From assembly GCF_009795845.1 (NCBI RefSeq), contig NZ_WTEX01000019.1, positions 1-45,357 on the forward strand: a stretch of 45,357 nt of DNA. Direction: 5' to 3'. Below the pieces are notes generated by a model, which saw nothing but the letters and a program-made list of their open reading frames with translations, ran no database searches and was not told where the DNA came from. Shown here piece after piece: positions 19,261 through 33,136 of the stretch (its first letter is position 1; each line of letters starts with the position of its first letter). This DNA is from Gilliamella sp. Lep-s35 (lineage in GTDB: Bacteria; Pseudomonadota; Gammaproteobacteria; Enterobacterales; Orbaceae). The position numbers and the translations under genes are program-made.

Positions 19261-20370
19261 ATGAATACTACATTAAGGAATATTGCTGAAAAGCTGGATA
19301 AAAACGATAGAAAAGTCCAATTAATCTATGCCTTTAACGGAACCGGTAAAACACGTTTATCTCAAACCTTTAAGAATTTAATTATATCGCAGCATAAAGG
19401 CAATCAAGAGGATCATGCAGCCTTAACAAGGCATAAAATCCTTTATTATAACGCCTTTACTGAGGATTTATTTGTTTGGGATAATGATAAACACCAAGAG
19501 GGTGAACATCAATTAATCATACAACCGAACTCATTTACGGACTGGATTTTGAAAGACCAAGGACAAGACCAAAATATTGTTCGTTACTTTCAATCCTATA
19601 CTCATCAAAGATTACTGCCGCATTTTAATGAGGATTTTTCCGCTATTACTTTTTCGCTGGCAGGCGATAATGAGCAGCGTATGGATAATATTAAAATCTC
19701 CAAAGGCGAAGAAAACAATTTAATTTGGAGTATTTTTTTCACGCTGATTAACTTAGTGATTGCCGAGCGCAATATTGCGGAAACAAGCGAGCGTTCCACT
19801 AATGAGTTTGACCAATTACGCTATATTTTTATTGATGATCCGGTCAGTTCGTTGGACGAAAATCACCTTATCCAATTGGCGGTAGATATTGCCCAATTGA
19901 TCCAATCTAGTGATTCTGACATTAAATTTATTATTACGACCCATAACCCACTGTTTTATAATGTACTTTATAATGAACTCAAATTGTCAAACGGTTATAT
20001 TTTAAGACGATTTGAGGGCGGTGAATTTGCATTAGAAGAGAAAAAAGGCGATTCAAACCGCAGTTTTTCCTATCATCTGTATGTAAAACAGTTGCTGCAA
20101 GAAGCGGTTAAGGAAAATAAAATTGAAAAATATCATTTTACCCTATTACGCAACTTATATGAAAAAACCGCCGGTTTTTTAGGCTATCCGCAATGGTCAG
20201 ACTTGTTGCCTGACGATAAAAAACTTTACTTAACACGGATTATCAATTTCACCAGCCATTCAACCTTATCTAATGAAATGGTTTCCGAACCTTCTGAACC
20301 TGAAAAGCAAACGGTTGCCTTTTTACTGAACCATTTACTTGAAAAGTATAATTTTAAACATTTGGAATAG
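19261..20370 (+). CDS. prrC: PrrC-type anticodon nuclease
   Basis: Encodes 369 residues (E. coli PrrC is 396). The N-terminal part is an ABC-like NTPase: Walker A AFNGTGKTRLS (Lys30), signature-like ISKGEENNLIW (146-156), Walker B YIFIDDPVSSLDE (Asp192-Asp193), switch TTHNP (His228). The C-terminal part carries KKGDSNRSFSYHLYVK, then Arg297, Glu301 (LLRNLYEKT) and His333 (FTSHST). Spacing of 4 and 36 equals the Arg320-Glu324-His356 nuclease triad described for E. coli PrrC. PrrC cuts tRNA-Lys at the anticodon; it is kept silent by the type IC complex and released by the T4 Stp peptide. The gene order hsdM-hsdS-prrC-hsdR is that of the prr locus. hsdR starts three bases downstream. Confidence 0.92.
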   Translation: MNTTLRNIAEKLDKNDRKVQLIYAFNGTGKTRLSQTFKNLIISQHKGNQEDHAALTRHKILYYNAFTEDLFVWDNDKHQEGEHQLIIQPNSFTDWILKDQGQDQNIVRYFQSYTHQRLLPHFNEDFSAITFSLAGDNEQRMDNIKISKGEENNLIWSIFFTLINLVIAERNIAETSERSTNEFDQLRYIFIDDPVSSLDENHLIQLAVDIAQLIQSSDSDIKFIITTHNPLFYNVLYNELKLSNGYILRRFEGGEFALEEKKGDSNRSFSYHLYVKQLLQEAVKENKIEKYHFTLLRNLYEKTAGFLGYPQWSDLLPDDKKLYLTRIINFTSHSTLSNEMVSEPSEPEKQTVAFLLNHLLEKYNFKHLE

Positions 20371-20373
20371 ACT

Positions 20374-23300
20374 ATGACGACTTATACAACCCCCATCGCC
20401 GAAACCAATGGTTATATTATTTTAGATAACTACACCAAGCTTGAAGAGCCAGCGGCTGCTTACCAAACCGAAAATCAATTAGAAAACGAATTAATTCAGG
20501 ATTTATGCCGTCAAGGATATGAATATTTGCCCAACCTAACTACGCACGAAAAGTTGTTGGCCAATATTCGCGTGCAGTTACAAACACTGAACAACATGCA
20601 GTTTACTGATGCGGAATGGCAACGGTTTGTTTTGGAGTATTTGGATAAACCCAATGAGTCAATGGTCGATAAAAGTCGTAAAATCCACCACAATCATATT
20701 TATGATTTTGTGTTTGATGATGGTCATATTCAAAATATTTATCTACTTGATAAAAAAACACTTAAAAATAATAAATTACAAGTTATTCACCAATTTCAAC
20801 AAGCGGGTAGTTATGCCAATCGTTATGATGTGACTATTTTAGTGAACGGCTTGCCTTTAATACAAGTCGAATTAAAAAAACGGGGTATTGCCATTCGTGA
20901 AGCCTTTAATCAAGTCCATCGTTATAGTAAAGAAAGCTTTAATCAAGATAATTCGTTATTTAAATATTTGCAAATGTTTGTGATTTCAAACGGTACGGAT
21001 ACGCGCTATTTTGCTAACACGACTAAACGTGACAAAAATAGCTTTGACTTTACCATGAATTGGGCAAATGTAAAAAACAAACCGATTAAAGACTTAAAAG
21101 ATTTTACTGCAACGTTTTTTGCCAGTCGTACTTTGTTGAGTGTACTTATCACCTACTCGGTTTTGGATGTTAATGATACTTTATTAATTATGCGTCCTTA
21201 CCAAATCGCCGCAACCGAACGGATTTTGTGGCAAATTACTAGTGCATATCATGCCAAAAATTGGAGTACGCTTCAAAGTGGTGGCTTTATTTGGCACACA
21301 ACGGGATCGGGTAAAACACTGACCAGTTTTAAAGCCGCTCGTTTAGCCACTGAACTTGAATTTATAGACAAAGTCTTTTTTGTGGTGGATCGTAAAGATC
21401 TGGATTATCAAACCATGAAAGAGTATCAAAAATTCTCAAAAGATAGTGTCAATGGTTCAAACAGCACCGCTGGGCTTAAGCGTAACATTGAAAAAACCGA
21501 TAATAAAATTATTGTTACCACTATTCAAAAACTCAATAATTTGATTAAAAGCGAAGATGACTTAGCAATCTATGATAAACAGGTCGTGTTTATTTTTGAC
21601 GAAGCGCACCGCTCCCAGTTTGGCGAAGCCCAAAAAAACATAAAGCGTAAATTTAAAAAATATTACCAATTTGGTTTCACCGGCACGCCGATTATGCTTG
21701 ATAACGCACAAGGAACACCAACCACGGCTGATGTTTTTGGTCGTGAATTGCATGCTTATGTATTAACCGATGCCATTCGTGACGAAAAGGTACTAAAATT
21801 TAAAGTCGACTATAATGATGTGCGCCCGAATTTTAAATCAATAGAGCAAGAACAAAATCTTGAAAAACTCAGCGCTGCTGAAAATAAAAAAGCCCTGCTC
21901 CACCCAAACCGTATAGAGCAAATTACACAATATATTTTGAATAATTTTAAACAAAAAACCCATCGCTTAAACGGTACAAGTAAAGGATTTAATGCCATGT
22001 TTGCGGTGAGTAGTGTGGACGCAGCTAAACTCTATTATGAATCATTCAAAAAATTACAAAAAGGAACCAATCAACCGTTAAAAATAGCCACCATATTTTC
22101 TTTTGCCGCCAATGAAGAACAAGATCCACAAGGTAACCTTGTTGATGAGAGCTTCGAGACTGATGCTTTGAATCAAAGTGCCAAAGAGTTTTTAGCGATG
22201 GCTATTGATGACTATAATCAGGAATTTAAATCAAACTATGATGTCAGCAGTGAGCAGTTTCAGAACTATTATCGCGATTTATCTTTAAAAGTAAAAAATA
22301 AAGAAATTGATTTGTTAATTGTGGTGGGTATGTTTTTAACCGGCTTTGATGCGCCAACGCTTAATACTTTATTTGTTGATAAAAACCTGCGATATCATGG
22401 GTTAATTCAAGCCTTTTCACGCACCAATCGCATTTATAATGCCACCAAAACCTTTGGTAATATTGTGGCGTTTCGCGATTTAGAACAAGCTACCATTGAT
22501 GCAATAAAAACATTTGGTAAAAGTAATACTCGTGAAGTGGTGCTAGAAAAAAGCTTTAAGGAATACATGGAAGGGTTTACTGATCAAAGCTCAGGTCAGT
22601 TCCATCAGGGCTATCTAGCCATCGTTGCCGAGTTACAAGAAAAATTCCCACGTCCCGACGAAATTATCACCGACAAAGATAAAAAAGCGTTTGTTAAATT
22701 ATTTGGCGAGTACTTGCGTGCTGACAACATATTGCAAAATTATGATGAATTTGTGGCATTAAAAGATTTCCAACAATTAGATATGACCGATGCGCAAGCG
22801 GTTTTAGCGTTTAAAAACAAGCATTATGTGACTGATGAAGATCTGCAAAAAATGCAAGCAGTTAAACTACCGACTGATCGCGCAATACAAAATTATCGTT
22901 CAACTTATAATGATATTCGTGATTGGCTACGCCGAGAAAAACAAGCCAATCAACAAGATCAGCAAAGATTTGACTGGGATGATGTGGTTTTTGAAATCGA
23001 TCTATTAAAATCGCAAGAGATTAATTTGGATTATATTCTTGAGCTCATTTATGAACAAAACAAACAAGAAAAAGCCAAACAAGACATTGTCGAAGATGCT
23101 CAGCGCTTAATTCGATCAAGCTTAGAAAATCGTGCTAAAGAAGAGCTAGTTGTTGATTTTATAAAACACACCGATCTTGACGCTATTCCGGATAAAGCCT
23201 CGATTATTGATGCGTTTTTCTTATATGCACAGCAAGAGTTACAGGTAGAACTAAATACCTTAATTGAAGAAGAAAATTTAAACGAAGCCGCTACAAAACG

Positions 23301-23475
23301 CTATATCTCCTCATCGTTAAAGCGAGAGTATGCAACTGAAAATGGCACAGAACTGAATGAGATTTTACCTAAAATGAGCCCACTTAATCCTCAATATTTA
23401 ATTAAAAAGAGCCGAGTTTTTGAAAAAATCGCCGCATTGGTTGAAAAGTTTAAAGGGGTTGGGGGGGAAATTTAA
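20374..23475 (+). CDS. hsdR: type I restriction endonuclease/translocase subunit HsdR
   Basis: Encodes 1033 residues, the size of type IC HsdR. PD-(D/E)xK nuclease near the N-terminus: Asp152 (RYDVTILV) and Glu166-x-Lys168 (IQVELKKRG). SF2 translocase: Walker [13 protein letters not shown] (Lys314), DEAHRSQFG (409-417), FGFTGTPI, and helicase domain 2 with [16 protein letters not shown] and [13 protein letters not shown]. The C-terminal helical domain binds HsdM/HsdS. It translocates DNA from unmethylated sites and cuts at a distance. Last gene of the operon. Confidence 0.95.
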   Translation: MTTYTTPIAETNGYIILDNYTKLEEPAAAYQTENQLENELIQDLCRQGYEYLPNLTTHEKLLANIRVQLQTLNNMQFTDAEWQRFVLEYLDKPNESMVDKSRKIHHNHIYDFVFDDGHIQNIYLLDKKTLKNNKLQVIHQFQQAGSYANRYDVTILVNGLPLIQVELKKRGIAIREAFNQVHRYSKESFNQDNSLFKYLQMFVISNGTDTRYFANTTKRDKNSFDFTMNWANVKNKPIKDLKDFTATFFASRTLLSVLITYSVLDVNDTLLIMRPYQIAATERILWQITSAYHAKNWSTLQSGGFIWHTTGSGKTLTSFKAARLATELEFIDKVFFVVDRKDLDYQTMKEYQKFSKDSVNGSNSTAGLKRNIEKTDNKIIVTTIQKLNNLIKSEDDLAIYDKQVVFIFDEAHRSQFGEAQKNIKRKFKKYYQFGFTGTPIMLDNAQGTPTTADVFGRELHAYVLTDAIRDEKVLKFKVDYNDVRPNFKSIEQEQNLEKLSAAENKKALLHPNRIEQITQYILNNFKQKTHRLNGTSKGFNAMFAVSSVDAAKLYYESFKKLQKGTNQPLKIATIFSFAANEEQDPQGNLVDESFETDALNQSAKEFLAMAIDDYNQEFKSNYDVSSEQFQNYYRDLSLKVKNKEIDLLIVVGMFLTGFDAPTLNTLFVDKNLRYHGLIQAFSRTNRIYNATKTFGNIVAFRDLEQATIDAIKTFGKSNTREVVLEKSFKEYMEGFTDQSSGQFHQGYLAIVAELQEKFPRPDEIITDKDKKAFVKLFGEYLRADNILQNYDEFVALKDFQQLDMTDAQAVLAFKNKHYVTDEDLQKMQAVKLPTDRAIQNYRSTYNDIRDWLRREKQANQQDQQRFDWDDVVFEIDLLKSQEINLDYILELIYEQNKQEKAKQDIVEDAQRLIRSSLENRAKEELVVDFIKHTDLDAIPDKASIIDAFFLYAQQELQVELNTLIEEENLNEAATKRYISSSLKREYATENGTELNEILPKMSPLNPQYLIKKSRVFEKIAALVEKFKGVGGEI

Positions 23476-23495
23476 CTTTTTAGCAATTATAATAA

Positions 23496-23526
23496 TAGGA
23501 GCTTGATATTTGGCTCCTCTTATTAA
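23496..23526. terminator. possible bidirectional terminator between hsdR and gntR-type gene
   Basis: AGGAGC and GCTCCT, flanked by TAAT and ATTA-rich arms, form a short hairpin between the two convergent genes. T-rich stretches occur on both sides but are not strong. Confidence 0.35.
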
Positions 23527-23547
23527 TTGATAATTTAATAGATAAAA

Positions 23548-24252
23548 TCACTTTGAATGATTTTGTATACAAAATCTTGCATTTTCATAATGGTAAATAA
23601 TGGTTGAAAAGTCAAAGGGTTCGCCAGCTGTGGTATAAAATACCTCTTCCACACAAAGAGCTGGTTCACCTGCTTGTAAGCCAAGATATTGAGCTGTTTC
23701 GGCATCAAGTTTGATTACTTGAAAATATTTATCAGAAAAACCAATATTAATATTATAATTATCTTGAATGTAACTAAAAATTGAGTTTTCAACAATTTCT
23801 TTATTCAAGTAATTGATTAATTTTTTGCGATAATAAGATTGCTCTAGGCCATATAATTTACCATCAACATAGCGCAGGCGTTTAATAAAATAAACATCCT
23901 CATCGTCATCACACTGTAAATTATCTTTTACCTTTGAGTTTGGTTTAATAAGATCGACATTAAAAACTTTGGATACACCATAAGTATCGTCTAAATCAAC
24001 TGTAAATCCATGACTTTGTAAAAAATTGAGATAGCCTCTTTTTTTACGTTGGCGTACAAAAATACCACTACCTTGCACTTGGTAAATCACCCCTTGCCGT
24101 TCAAGGCAATTGAGCGCTTTGATAATTGTGCTACGACTGACCTGATATTGGTTAATTAAGCCTTCAATATTAGCAAGTTGCGCCCCTTTTGGTAATTGCT
24201 GCTGATAAATCAGCTGTTTAATCTTCCCTGCAACATATTGATATTTAACCAT
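23548..24252 (-). CDS. GntR/HutC-family regulator (UTRA domain), likely of the beta-glucoside operon
   Basis: Encodes 234 residues. The N-terminal winged helix-turn-helix (GLINQYQVSRSTIIKALNCL, then QGVIYQVQGSGIFV) is typical GntR, and the C-terminal UTRA ligand domain ends VEEVFYTTAGEPFDFSTIIY. This size and pattern is common in regulators next to PTS sugar operons. It is divergent from the EIIBCA gene with 177 bases between, so it probably represses the PTS/glycosidase unit and responds to a phosphorylated beta-glucoside. Confidence 0.85.
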   Translation of the reverse strand: MVKYQYVAGKIKQLIYQQQLPKGAQLANIEGLINQYQVSRSTIIKALNCLERQGVIYQVQGSGIFVRQRKKRGYLNFLQSHGFTVDLDDTYGVSKVFNVDLIKPNSKVKDNLQCDDDEDVYFIKRLRYVDGKLYGLEQSYYRKKLINYLNKEIVENSIFSYIQDNYNINIGFSDKYFQVIKLDAETAQYLGLQAGEPALCVEEVFYTTAGEPFDFSTIIYHYENARFCIQNHSK

Positions 24253-24335
24253 TCAAAATTATTTTCTATTCTACAAAAGTTTAATGATTATTTTATACAG
24301 GTTATATTTAATTTTTAAACTAAATTACATAAAAA

Positions 24336-24351
24336 AGAGATCTAGATCACA
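24336..24351 (+). promoter_or_regulatory. CRP-cAMP site upstream of the beta-glucoside PTS genes
   Basis: AGAGATCTAGATCACA matches the ideal palindromic CRP site TGTGATCTAGATCACA at 14 of 16 positions and sits about 80 bases before the EIIBCA start, consistent with catabolite control. I see no equally clear GntR operator in this intergenic region. Confidence 0.7.
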
Positions 24352-24429
24352 AACAATATAATTGATCATTAACAATTTAAAATTTCAGACTAAGATAAAG
24401 GCATTAACTTGCTTTAAGGAGCTAAATCA

Positions 24430-27751
<3,322 letters not shown>

Positions 27752-27780
27752 TAATTTTCAATTAGTTATTATTCTATAAT

Positions 27781-27816
27781 GAGGATGTTTAAGGCGTTGC
27801 CAACATCCTCTTTTTT
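27781..27816 (+). terminator. terminator after the beta-glucoside operon
   Basis: GAGGATGTT (27781-27789) pairs perfectly with AACATCCTC (27802-27810), followed by TTTTTT. Confidence 0.85.
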
Positions 27817-27831
27817 ATAAATTAACAATGA

Positions 27832-28887
27832 CTAAAATAGAAAAATCAGCTGCTTTTCAACTTGCGGATCGATTAACGTAACATGGAACCCAATTAGCCG
27901 AACGCCACGACCATTACGCCGCTCAACCCAAACTTTATGTGCTTGTTCAATTAAATCAGCTTTATCTAATTTAGACCATGCATGTTCTTGTGTTGTAAGT
28001 TGAAAATCATCAAACTTAAATTTGACCCCTTGCCGAGCTATAGACAAATCAGCACGCACTTTGCTTAACCGTTTTTCCATTTCATCAAATAATGGGTCGA
28101 ACTGCAATAAACACTCTTCCCAGCTATGAATATCATCAGTTAAAGTACGCTCAACGCCAACAGATTTACGTTGCCTATCATTACACACTTTGCGATCATC
28201 GATACCTTGGCATCGTTCATACAATACTCGCCCAAATTTACCAAATTGCTTAATTAATTTAGTTACATCATAATTAACCACATCATTGCACGTAAATAGC
28301 CCCAATTGGGCTAATTTCTTTTCTGTTACTTTACCCACTCCTGGGATTTTTTTTAAGGAAAGCTTCTCAATAAAGCTATCAACTTCATCGGGTGTTATCA
28401 CATATTGACCATTAGGCTTGTTCATATCAGAAGCCACTTTAGCAAGAAACTTAAGAGGTGCAACGCCAGCTGATGCGGTTAATTCAAGTTCATTAAAAAT
28501 AGCTTGGCGAATATCTTGAGCGATAAAAGTGGCAGATCCATAACAACGTTTGCAATCGGTAACATCAAGGTAAGCTTCGTCGAGCGATAGTGCTTCAATA
28601 GATTCAGTATACCGTTTAAATATTTGGTGGATTTGTTTAGATACTTCTTTATACACTGCATGCCTACCTGGTATTATTTTAAGATTAGGACACAGTTTTA
28701 CTGCTTGCGCCATAGACATAGCGCTATGTATACCATATTGACGAGCTAAATAATTGGCAGTAGCAACCACACCACGTTTACGAGGATCCCCCCCTACTGC
28801 AATAGGTATATTACGATAACGGGGATTATCCCTCATTTCAACGGCGGCATAAAAACAATCCATATCGACATGAATGATTTTTCGCAT
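27832..28887 (-). CDS. dinB: DNA polymerase IV DinB
   Basis: Encodes 351 residues, same length as E. coli Pol IV. Y-family translesion polymerase: MRKIIHVDMDCFYAAVEMRD with metal-binding Asp8, LSLDEAYLDVTD with the catalytic Asp-Glu, helix-hairpin-helix KKIPGVGKVTEKKLAQLG, and the little-finger domain (RKSVGVERTLTDDI). It ends QLIFLF, which resembles a beta-clamp-binding tail. ATG 28887 matches the E. coli start; a GTG at 28899 would add four residues. A LexA-like box lies about 30 bases upstream. Confidence 0.95.
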   Translation of the reverse strand: MRKIIHVDMDCFYAAVEMRDNPRYRNIPIAVGGDPRKRGVVATANYLARQYGIHSAMSMAQAVKLCPNLKIIPGRHAVYKEVSKQIHQIFKRYTESIEALSLDEAYLDVTDCKRCYGSATFIAQDIRQAIFNELELTASAGVAPLKFLAKVASDMNKPNGQYVITPDEVDSFIEKLSLKKIPGVGKVTEKKLAQLGLFTCNDVVNYDVTKLIKQFGKFGRVLYERCQGIDDRKVCNDRQRKSVGVERTLTDDIHSWEECLLQFDPLFDEMEKRLSKVRADLSIARQGVKFKFDDFQLTTQEHAWSKLDKADLIEQAHKVWVERRNGRGVRLIGFHVTLIDPQVEKQLIFLF

Positions 28888-28917
28888 AAATTGGTTCACA
28901 ACATCTTAAAATATACA

Positions 28918-28933
28918 CTGTATAAATATACAA
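28918..28933 (-). promoter_or_regulatory. LexA box upstream of dinB
   Basis: CTGTATAAATATACAA on the + strand is CTGT-N8-ACAG with one mismatch in the last position. It lies 31-46 bases before the dinB start, as expected for SOS control. Confidence 0.75.
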
Positions 28934-28972
28934 TACCATAATTTAAACCGTTGTGTAAATAACCTGTGGTGG

Positions 28973-30679
28973 TTACTTAGGTAATTTATCAAAATCAATT
29001 AAACCATTTTTATCATAAGGATCACCAATCCAACGAATCGACTCATGAAAATTAGGATTAACAACACTTTTTTCAGGAACATATAAATTATAACTTAATC
29101 CAGCTAAATCAGACCAAGTGTGGATCAAATCTTGTGTACTAAATTTGCGATCCACATAATTTTGATAATTATTTGGATGTGTTTTTATCCATGTTGGCGA
29201 TTGCCAAAGCATAAATGGTATAGTATACATAGTGCGTGTTGGGGCTTTCTCGTTTCGACCCAAAATATTGTGCGGAGGTGTTTGATAAACATCCTCGCCA
29301 TGATCTGAAAAGTACAACATAAACCCATTTTGCTGGCTATTTTTAAAGATATTAAAAAGTGTTGTTGTAACGTAATCGTTATAACTTACCGCATTATCAT
29401 AAGTATTATAAATACCCACTTTATCGTTATCAATATTAAACGAAATGCCTGCCTTATCTTTAAAACGATCATGTTCGCCTCCTTTCGGATAACGAAATTC
29501 GTATTTCATATGCGTTCCGAGCAAATGAATAACGATAAATTTCTTTTCACTTGGATCGGTTAATACTTTTTTAAATGGATCAAAGACAGACTCATCATAT
29601 CGTCTTGCACTTTGGTTACGATCATTATTCATATAAAATTGTTCATCAGTTTGCTGAGAAAACATTGTTAGCATTGTATTACGTCGCGTCATTGTTTGCT
29701 GGTTGGTAATCCAAAATGTCTTATATCCTGCTTGTTTCATTAAATGCATTAAAGAAGGTGTTTTTAAATATAAATCAGGATGTTTTTCATCAGCAAAAGT
29801 TAACGCCTGTTGCAAAATTTCAATGGTATAAGGCCTTGACGAAACCACATCATTAAATACCACAAAATCTGGGTTATCTTTTTTAAACTGCTCAATTTGT
29901 GGTGTGGTATCGCGTTCATAGCCATAAATGCCCATTCGATTGCGTGTTGTTGACTCACCGATAACTAGTACTAACGTTCTTGGAGTATTGCCGTTGGTAT
30001 CTTTTAAGTTTTCTAATGGTGGTAACGTTTGTAAATGATTTAAAATATCTTCCATATTAGATAGTTGTGTTCGATAAGCCAAATAACTATTAAGAAGTTG
30101 CCATGGTACGGTTGTTTCCATGCGCGTTAACAAATGAGATCCTGCTTTTCCAATAGAAGATTTTTTGATTGTAACGCTGATAAACACCGGCATAACGGCA
30201 TAAATCACAATTAATAGTGATGCAATCGATTTAGTACGGTTTTTAACATAAACTGGTTTGACTTTAGTCCAAAGATAAATTCCAATTAAACTATAAATAA
30301 TCAGAACTGCAACTAATTTAAAGCTCAAATATTGTTGAATAAACTCACTAGATTCTGTAAAGTTTGATTCGGCCATAATAAAAAACACACTTTGCGAAAA
30401 TTCCTGCCGATAAATAGTAAAATAACCAACAGGAATCAAAGACAAACTTCCTACAATTATCCCAAAAACAGTCGCAATTTTCCGCGTATAGTTAGGAAAA
30501 ATCAAAATGGGAATAAGCCAAATCAAGCTATAAATGATAGAATCACGCAACCCAATGACATTTGAATGACCAGAAAAGAAAATATACAATTGCAATGCAC
30601 TAGAAAAATAAGTAAAAAATAGAATATCAAAGATAAGCGCTGACCAACTAAATGAACGATTTATTTTTGTATTTTCCAT
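28973..30679 (-). CDS. cptA: LPS-core phosphoethanolamine transferase CptA
   Basis: Encodes 568 residues (E. coli CptA/YijP is 577). The N-terminal membrane domain has about five helices (for example FDILFFTYFSSALQLYIFF and LKVKPVY after LIGIYLW). The periplasmic sulfatase-fold domain carries LVLVIGESTTRNRMGIYGY with the Thr nucleophile, FNDVVSSRPYTIEILQQALT, NQQTMTRRNTM and YFSDHGEDVYQTPPHN, metal ligands of the alkaline-phosphatase superfamily. Identity with YijP continues to VVNPNFHESIRWIGDPY near the end. It adds phosphoethanolamine to heptose of the LPS core at the outer face of the inner membrane. Single gene on the minus strand. Confidence 0.92.
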   Translation of the reverse strand: MENTKINRSFSWSALIFDILFFTYFSSALQLYIFFSGHSNVIGLRDSIIYSLIWLIPILIFPNYTRKIATVFGIIVGSLSLIPVGYFTIYRQEFSQSVFFIMAESNFTESSEFIQQYLSFKLVAVLIIYSLIGIYLWTKVKPVYVKNRTKSIASLLIVIYAVMPVFISVTIKKSSIGKAGSHLLTRMETTVPWQLLNSYLAYRTQLSNMEDILNHLQTLPPLENLKDTNGNTPRTLVLVIGESTTRNRMGIYGYERDTTPQIEQFKKDNPDFVVFNDVVSSRPYTIEILQQALTFADEKHPDLYLKTPSLMHLMKQAGYKTFWITNQQTMTRRNTMLTMFSQQTDEQFYMNNDRNQSARRYDESVFDPFKKVLTDPSEKKFIVIHLLGTHMKYEFRYPKGGEHDRFKDKAGISFNIDNDKVGIYNTYDNAVSYNDYVTTTLFNIFKNSQQNGFMLYFSDHGEDVYQTPPHNILGRNEKAPTRTMYTIPFMLWQSPTWIKTHPNNYQNYVDRKFSTQDLIHTWSDLAGLSYNLYVPEKSVVNPNFHESIRWIGDPYDKNGLIDFDKLPK

Positions 30680-30856
30680 AGAGATTGAATAAGTTAAGTG
30701 TAGTTATTAGCAACAATCTACACAAAATAGATTAATAAAACCTTAAGATATAACTGCATGAATTTAAATTAATAACAAGTCAAATTTGCAAAAATTGATT
30801 TAGAAAAAGCATAAATCAATATAGACAGCAAAAAGGCCTTTATTTAGCCCTAACAA

Positions 30857-31567
30857 CTACGCTTTATTGAAATTAAAACCCAACATGTTGGCAATATGGT
30901 TATTTTCAGATTGTTTTAGTTGCTTTGGCAAACCGTTAAAGACAATCTGCCCATTATCTACCACCAAACAACGTGAAAAATAACCTAGAAAATCGCCAAT
31001 ATGATGCGATACCATCATTAATGTCAAATTAAACTCGTCACAAATTTGATTAACTAGTGCTAACATTTCAAAACGTAAGGCTTGATCGAGCGCTGAAAAT
31101 GGCTCGTCTAACAATAAAATAGGACGCCGTTGAATTAAGCAGCGTGCTAAAGCAACACGTTGACATTGCCCGCCTGAAAGCTGATCAGGGTAACGATCAT
31201 TAAAGCCCACTAAACCGACTTTAGCTAACATATCATCAATGGTTTGCCGTTCGGAATCAGTGAGTTTTAAGCAAGGTCTAATACCTAAACCTATATTTTG
31301 TTCAACCGTTAAATGACTAAATAAATTATTATGCTGAAATAAAATTGAAACAGGCCGTTTACCAGGTAAAATATTAGTCATTTTTTGATGATTAAGTAAA
31401 ATATTACCAGAATCAGGAAAAATAAACCCTGCTATCAAACTTAGCAAGGTACTTTTACCCGCACCACTTGGCCCTACAATCAGCACCTTGTCTTTAGAAG
31501 CTATTTTAATATCAAAATGCATTTTAAAATTATCATAATGATAATTAATTTTATTTAGTTCTATCAT
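30857..31567 (-). CDS. thiQ: thiamine ABC transporter ATP-binding protein ThiQ
   Basis: Encodes 236 residues. ABC motifs: VGPSGAGKSTLLSLIAGF (Walker A), LSGGQCQRVALARCL (signature), PILLLDEPFSALDQ (Walker B), MMVSHHIGDF (switch His). It energises uptake of thiamine and thiamine diphosphate. Last gene of thiBPQ; its start overlaps the thiP end by 17 bases. Confidence 0.95.
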   Translation of the reverse strand: MIELNKINYHYDNFKMHFDIKIASKDKVLIVGPSGAGKSTLLSLIAGFIFPDSGNILLNHQKMTNILPGKRPVSILFQHNNLFSHLTVEQNIGLGIRPCLKLTDSERQTIDDMLAKVGLVGFNDRYPDQLSGGQCQRVALARCLIQRRPILLLDEPFSALDQALRFEMLALVNQICDEFNLTLMMVSHHIGDFLGYFSRCLVVDNGQIVFNGLPKQLKQSENNHIANMLGFNFNKA

Positions 31568-33122
31568 AATCTATCACTATCAACAAACTAAAAGATAATA
31601 TTAACAATAAAGCAGCCGTTACGGTACTTTCTTGATAATGATAATGTGATATCTGCTCGTACAAATAATAAGGTAGCGTAGTGACAGATTGCCCCCCAAA
31701 CAACGCAATAATACCAAAATCCCCCAATGACAAGATCGCCGCAAAAGCAAAACTCTGAAAAATTAATTTTTTTAATGCTTTATATTCAATTAAATAAAAA
31801 TGCAAAAATCCATTAATATTAAGTGATTGGCTTAATTGCCAGTAACGTGATGTGACATCATACATGGGCATGGCAAGATTTTTTAATATAAAAGGTAATG
31901 CCATTAAACCGTTACATAACATCATTAACCCACAAACAAAGGCAGTGTTATAAGCAAAAGGAAACAACAATAAAAATAAACCTGATGCAAGTACCATACT
32001 TGGAATAACTAAAATGAGCGACCCCACTAACATTAACCGATTACTCCAACGTGTTTGCTGATTAATCAACAAACGGCTATTGGTATAAAGCAACAATAAC
32101 GCAAGCAACATAGCAATAATGGCCGAACCAAAGGCAATTAATAATGAAAACATGATAGCTCGTTGAAAATCTACCGTTAAAAATACCCACTTAAAAGAAC
32201 AGATACCTTCAATTAATATAATAACAATTGGCAATGAAATAAATAATCCACCAATAACAACAATTACCATACACAACAACGCCAAATTCCACGAAACAGG
32301 TAAACGGTAGTATGATCTAAAATAACGCACGTTAATTTTTTGCCTATGATTAATTTTTTGCATCAAACACATAAAAATAGCACAATAAACCAACTGCAAA
32401 CATGCTAAAAGCACAGCTTCAATCAAATCAAAATCACGAATAGCTTGATAAATAGCAACTTCAAGTGTGGTATATTTGGGCCCTCCTCCAAGTGCCAATG
32501 GGATAGAAAAGCTAGAAAAACAAAGCATAAAAATAAGCGTTGCCATTGGAAGTAACTGTCGAGATAACAATGGCCATTCAATCAATTTAAAATAAAAAAA
32601 ACTTGAAAAATTCAATTGCGCTGCCAATTGTTTTTGTTCAATTGGTACACTATTTAACGTTTGATAAAACAAACAACAAGCATACGGAAGATTAAGAAAT
32701 ACATGGGCAAGTAAAATACCTTTTAAACCATAGATTGAGCTAAAAAATGACACGCCAAAATAATCAAAAATTGACGCCAATAAACCATGTTGTCCATAAA
32801 TAGATAATAACCCTGTAACTACAACCAATGTAGGCAAAATAAAGGTAATAGGCATAATGCGCAACAATAACCCCTTACCCCAAAAATTAACCATTGACAA
32901 AGCCTTTGCCATCAATATTGCTAACAATACAGATAACACTGTCGATAGCGTTGCTTGATATGTCGTTACCCAAATGATATGCAATAAGTAACTATCAAAA
33001 TAAACCGTTAAATTATTGGATTTAATCGCTGTTATGCAAAGTGCAAATAGCGCAGCACCTAATACAGTTAAGATTAAGCTTGCTGCGCTAATACCGGGAA
33101 GTAACGTTCTTAATTTCAACAT
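31551..33122 (-). CDS. thiP: thiamine ABC transporter permease ThiP
   Basis: Encodes 523 residues from ATG 33122 (a TTG at 33131 adds three). Two fused permease halves with about twelve membrane segments, each half with an EAA-type loop (EWPLLSRQLLPMATLIFMLC and IEYKALKKLIFQSFAFA, which end in the conserved helix). GGGPKYTTLEVAIYQAI and GGQSVTTLPYYLYEQI are ThiP landmarks following each loop. It lies between thiB (14-base gap) and thiQ. Confidence 0.94.
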   Translation of the reverse strand: MLKLRTLLPGISAASLILTVLGAALFALCITAIKSNNLTVYFDSYLLHIIWVTTYQATLSTVLSVLLAILMAKALSMVNFWGKGLLLRIMPITFILPTLVVVTGLLSIYGQHGLLASIFDYFGVSFFSSIYGLKGILLAHVFLNLPYACCLFYQTLNSVPIEQKQLAAQLNFSSFFYFKLIEWPLLSRQLLPMATLIFMLCFSSFSIPLALGGGPKYTTLEVAIYQAIRDFDLIEAVLLACLQLVYCAIFMCLMQKINHRQKINVRYFRSYYRLPVSWNLALLCMVIVVIGGLFISLPIVIILIEGICSFKWVFLTVDFQRAIMFSLLIAFGSAIIAMLLALLLLYTNSRLLINQQTRWSNRLMLVGSLILVIPSMVLASGLFLLLFPFAYNTAFVCGLMMLCNGLMALPFILKNLAMPMYDVTSRYWQLSQSLNINGFLHFYLIEYKALKKLIFQSFAFAAILSLGDFGIIALFGGQSVTTLPYYLYEQISHYHYQESTVTAALLLILSFSLLIVIDYDRTK

Positions 33123-33136
33123 TAAACTCAATAAAA

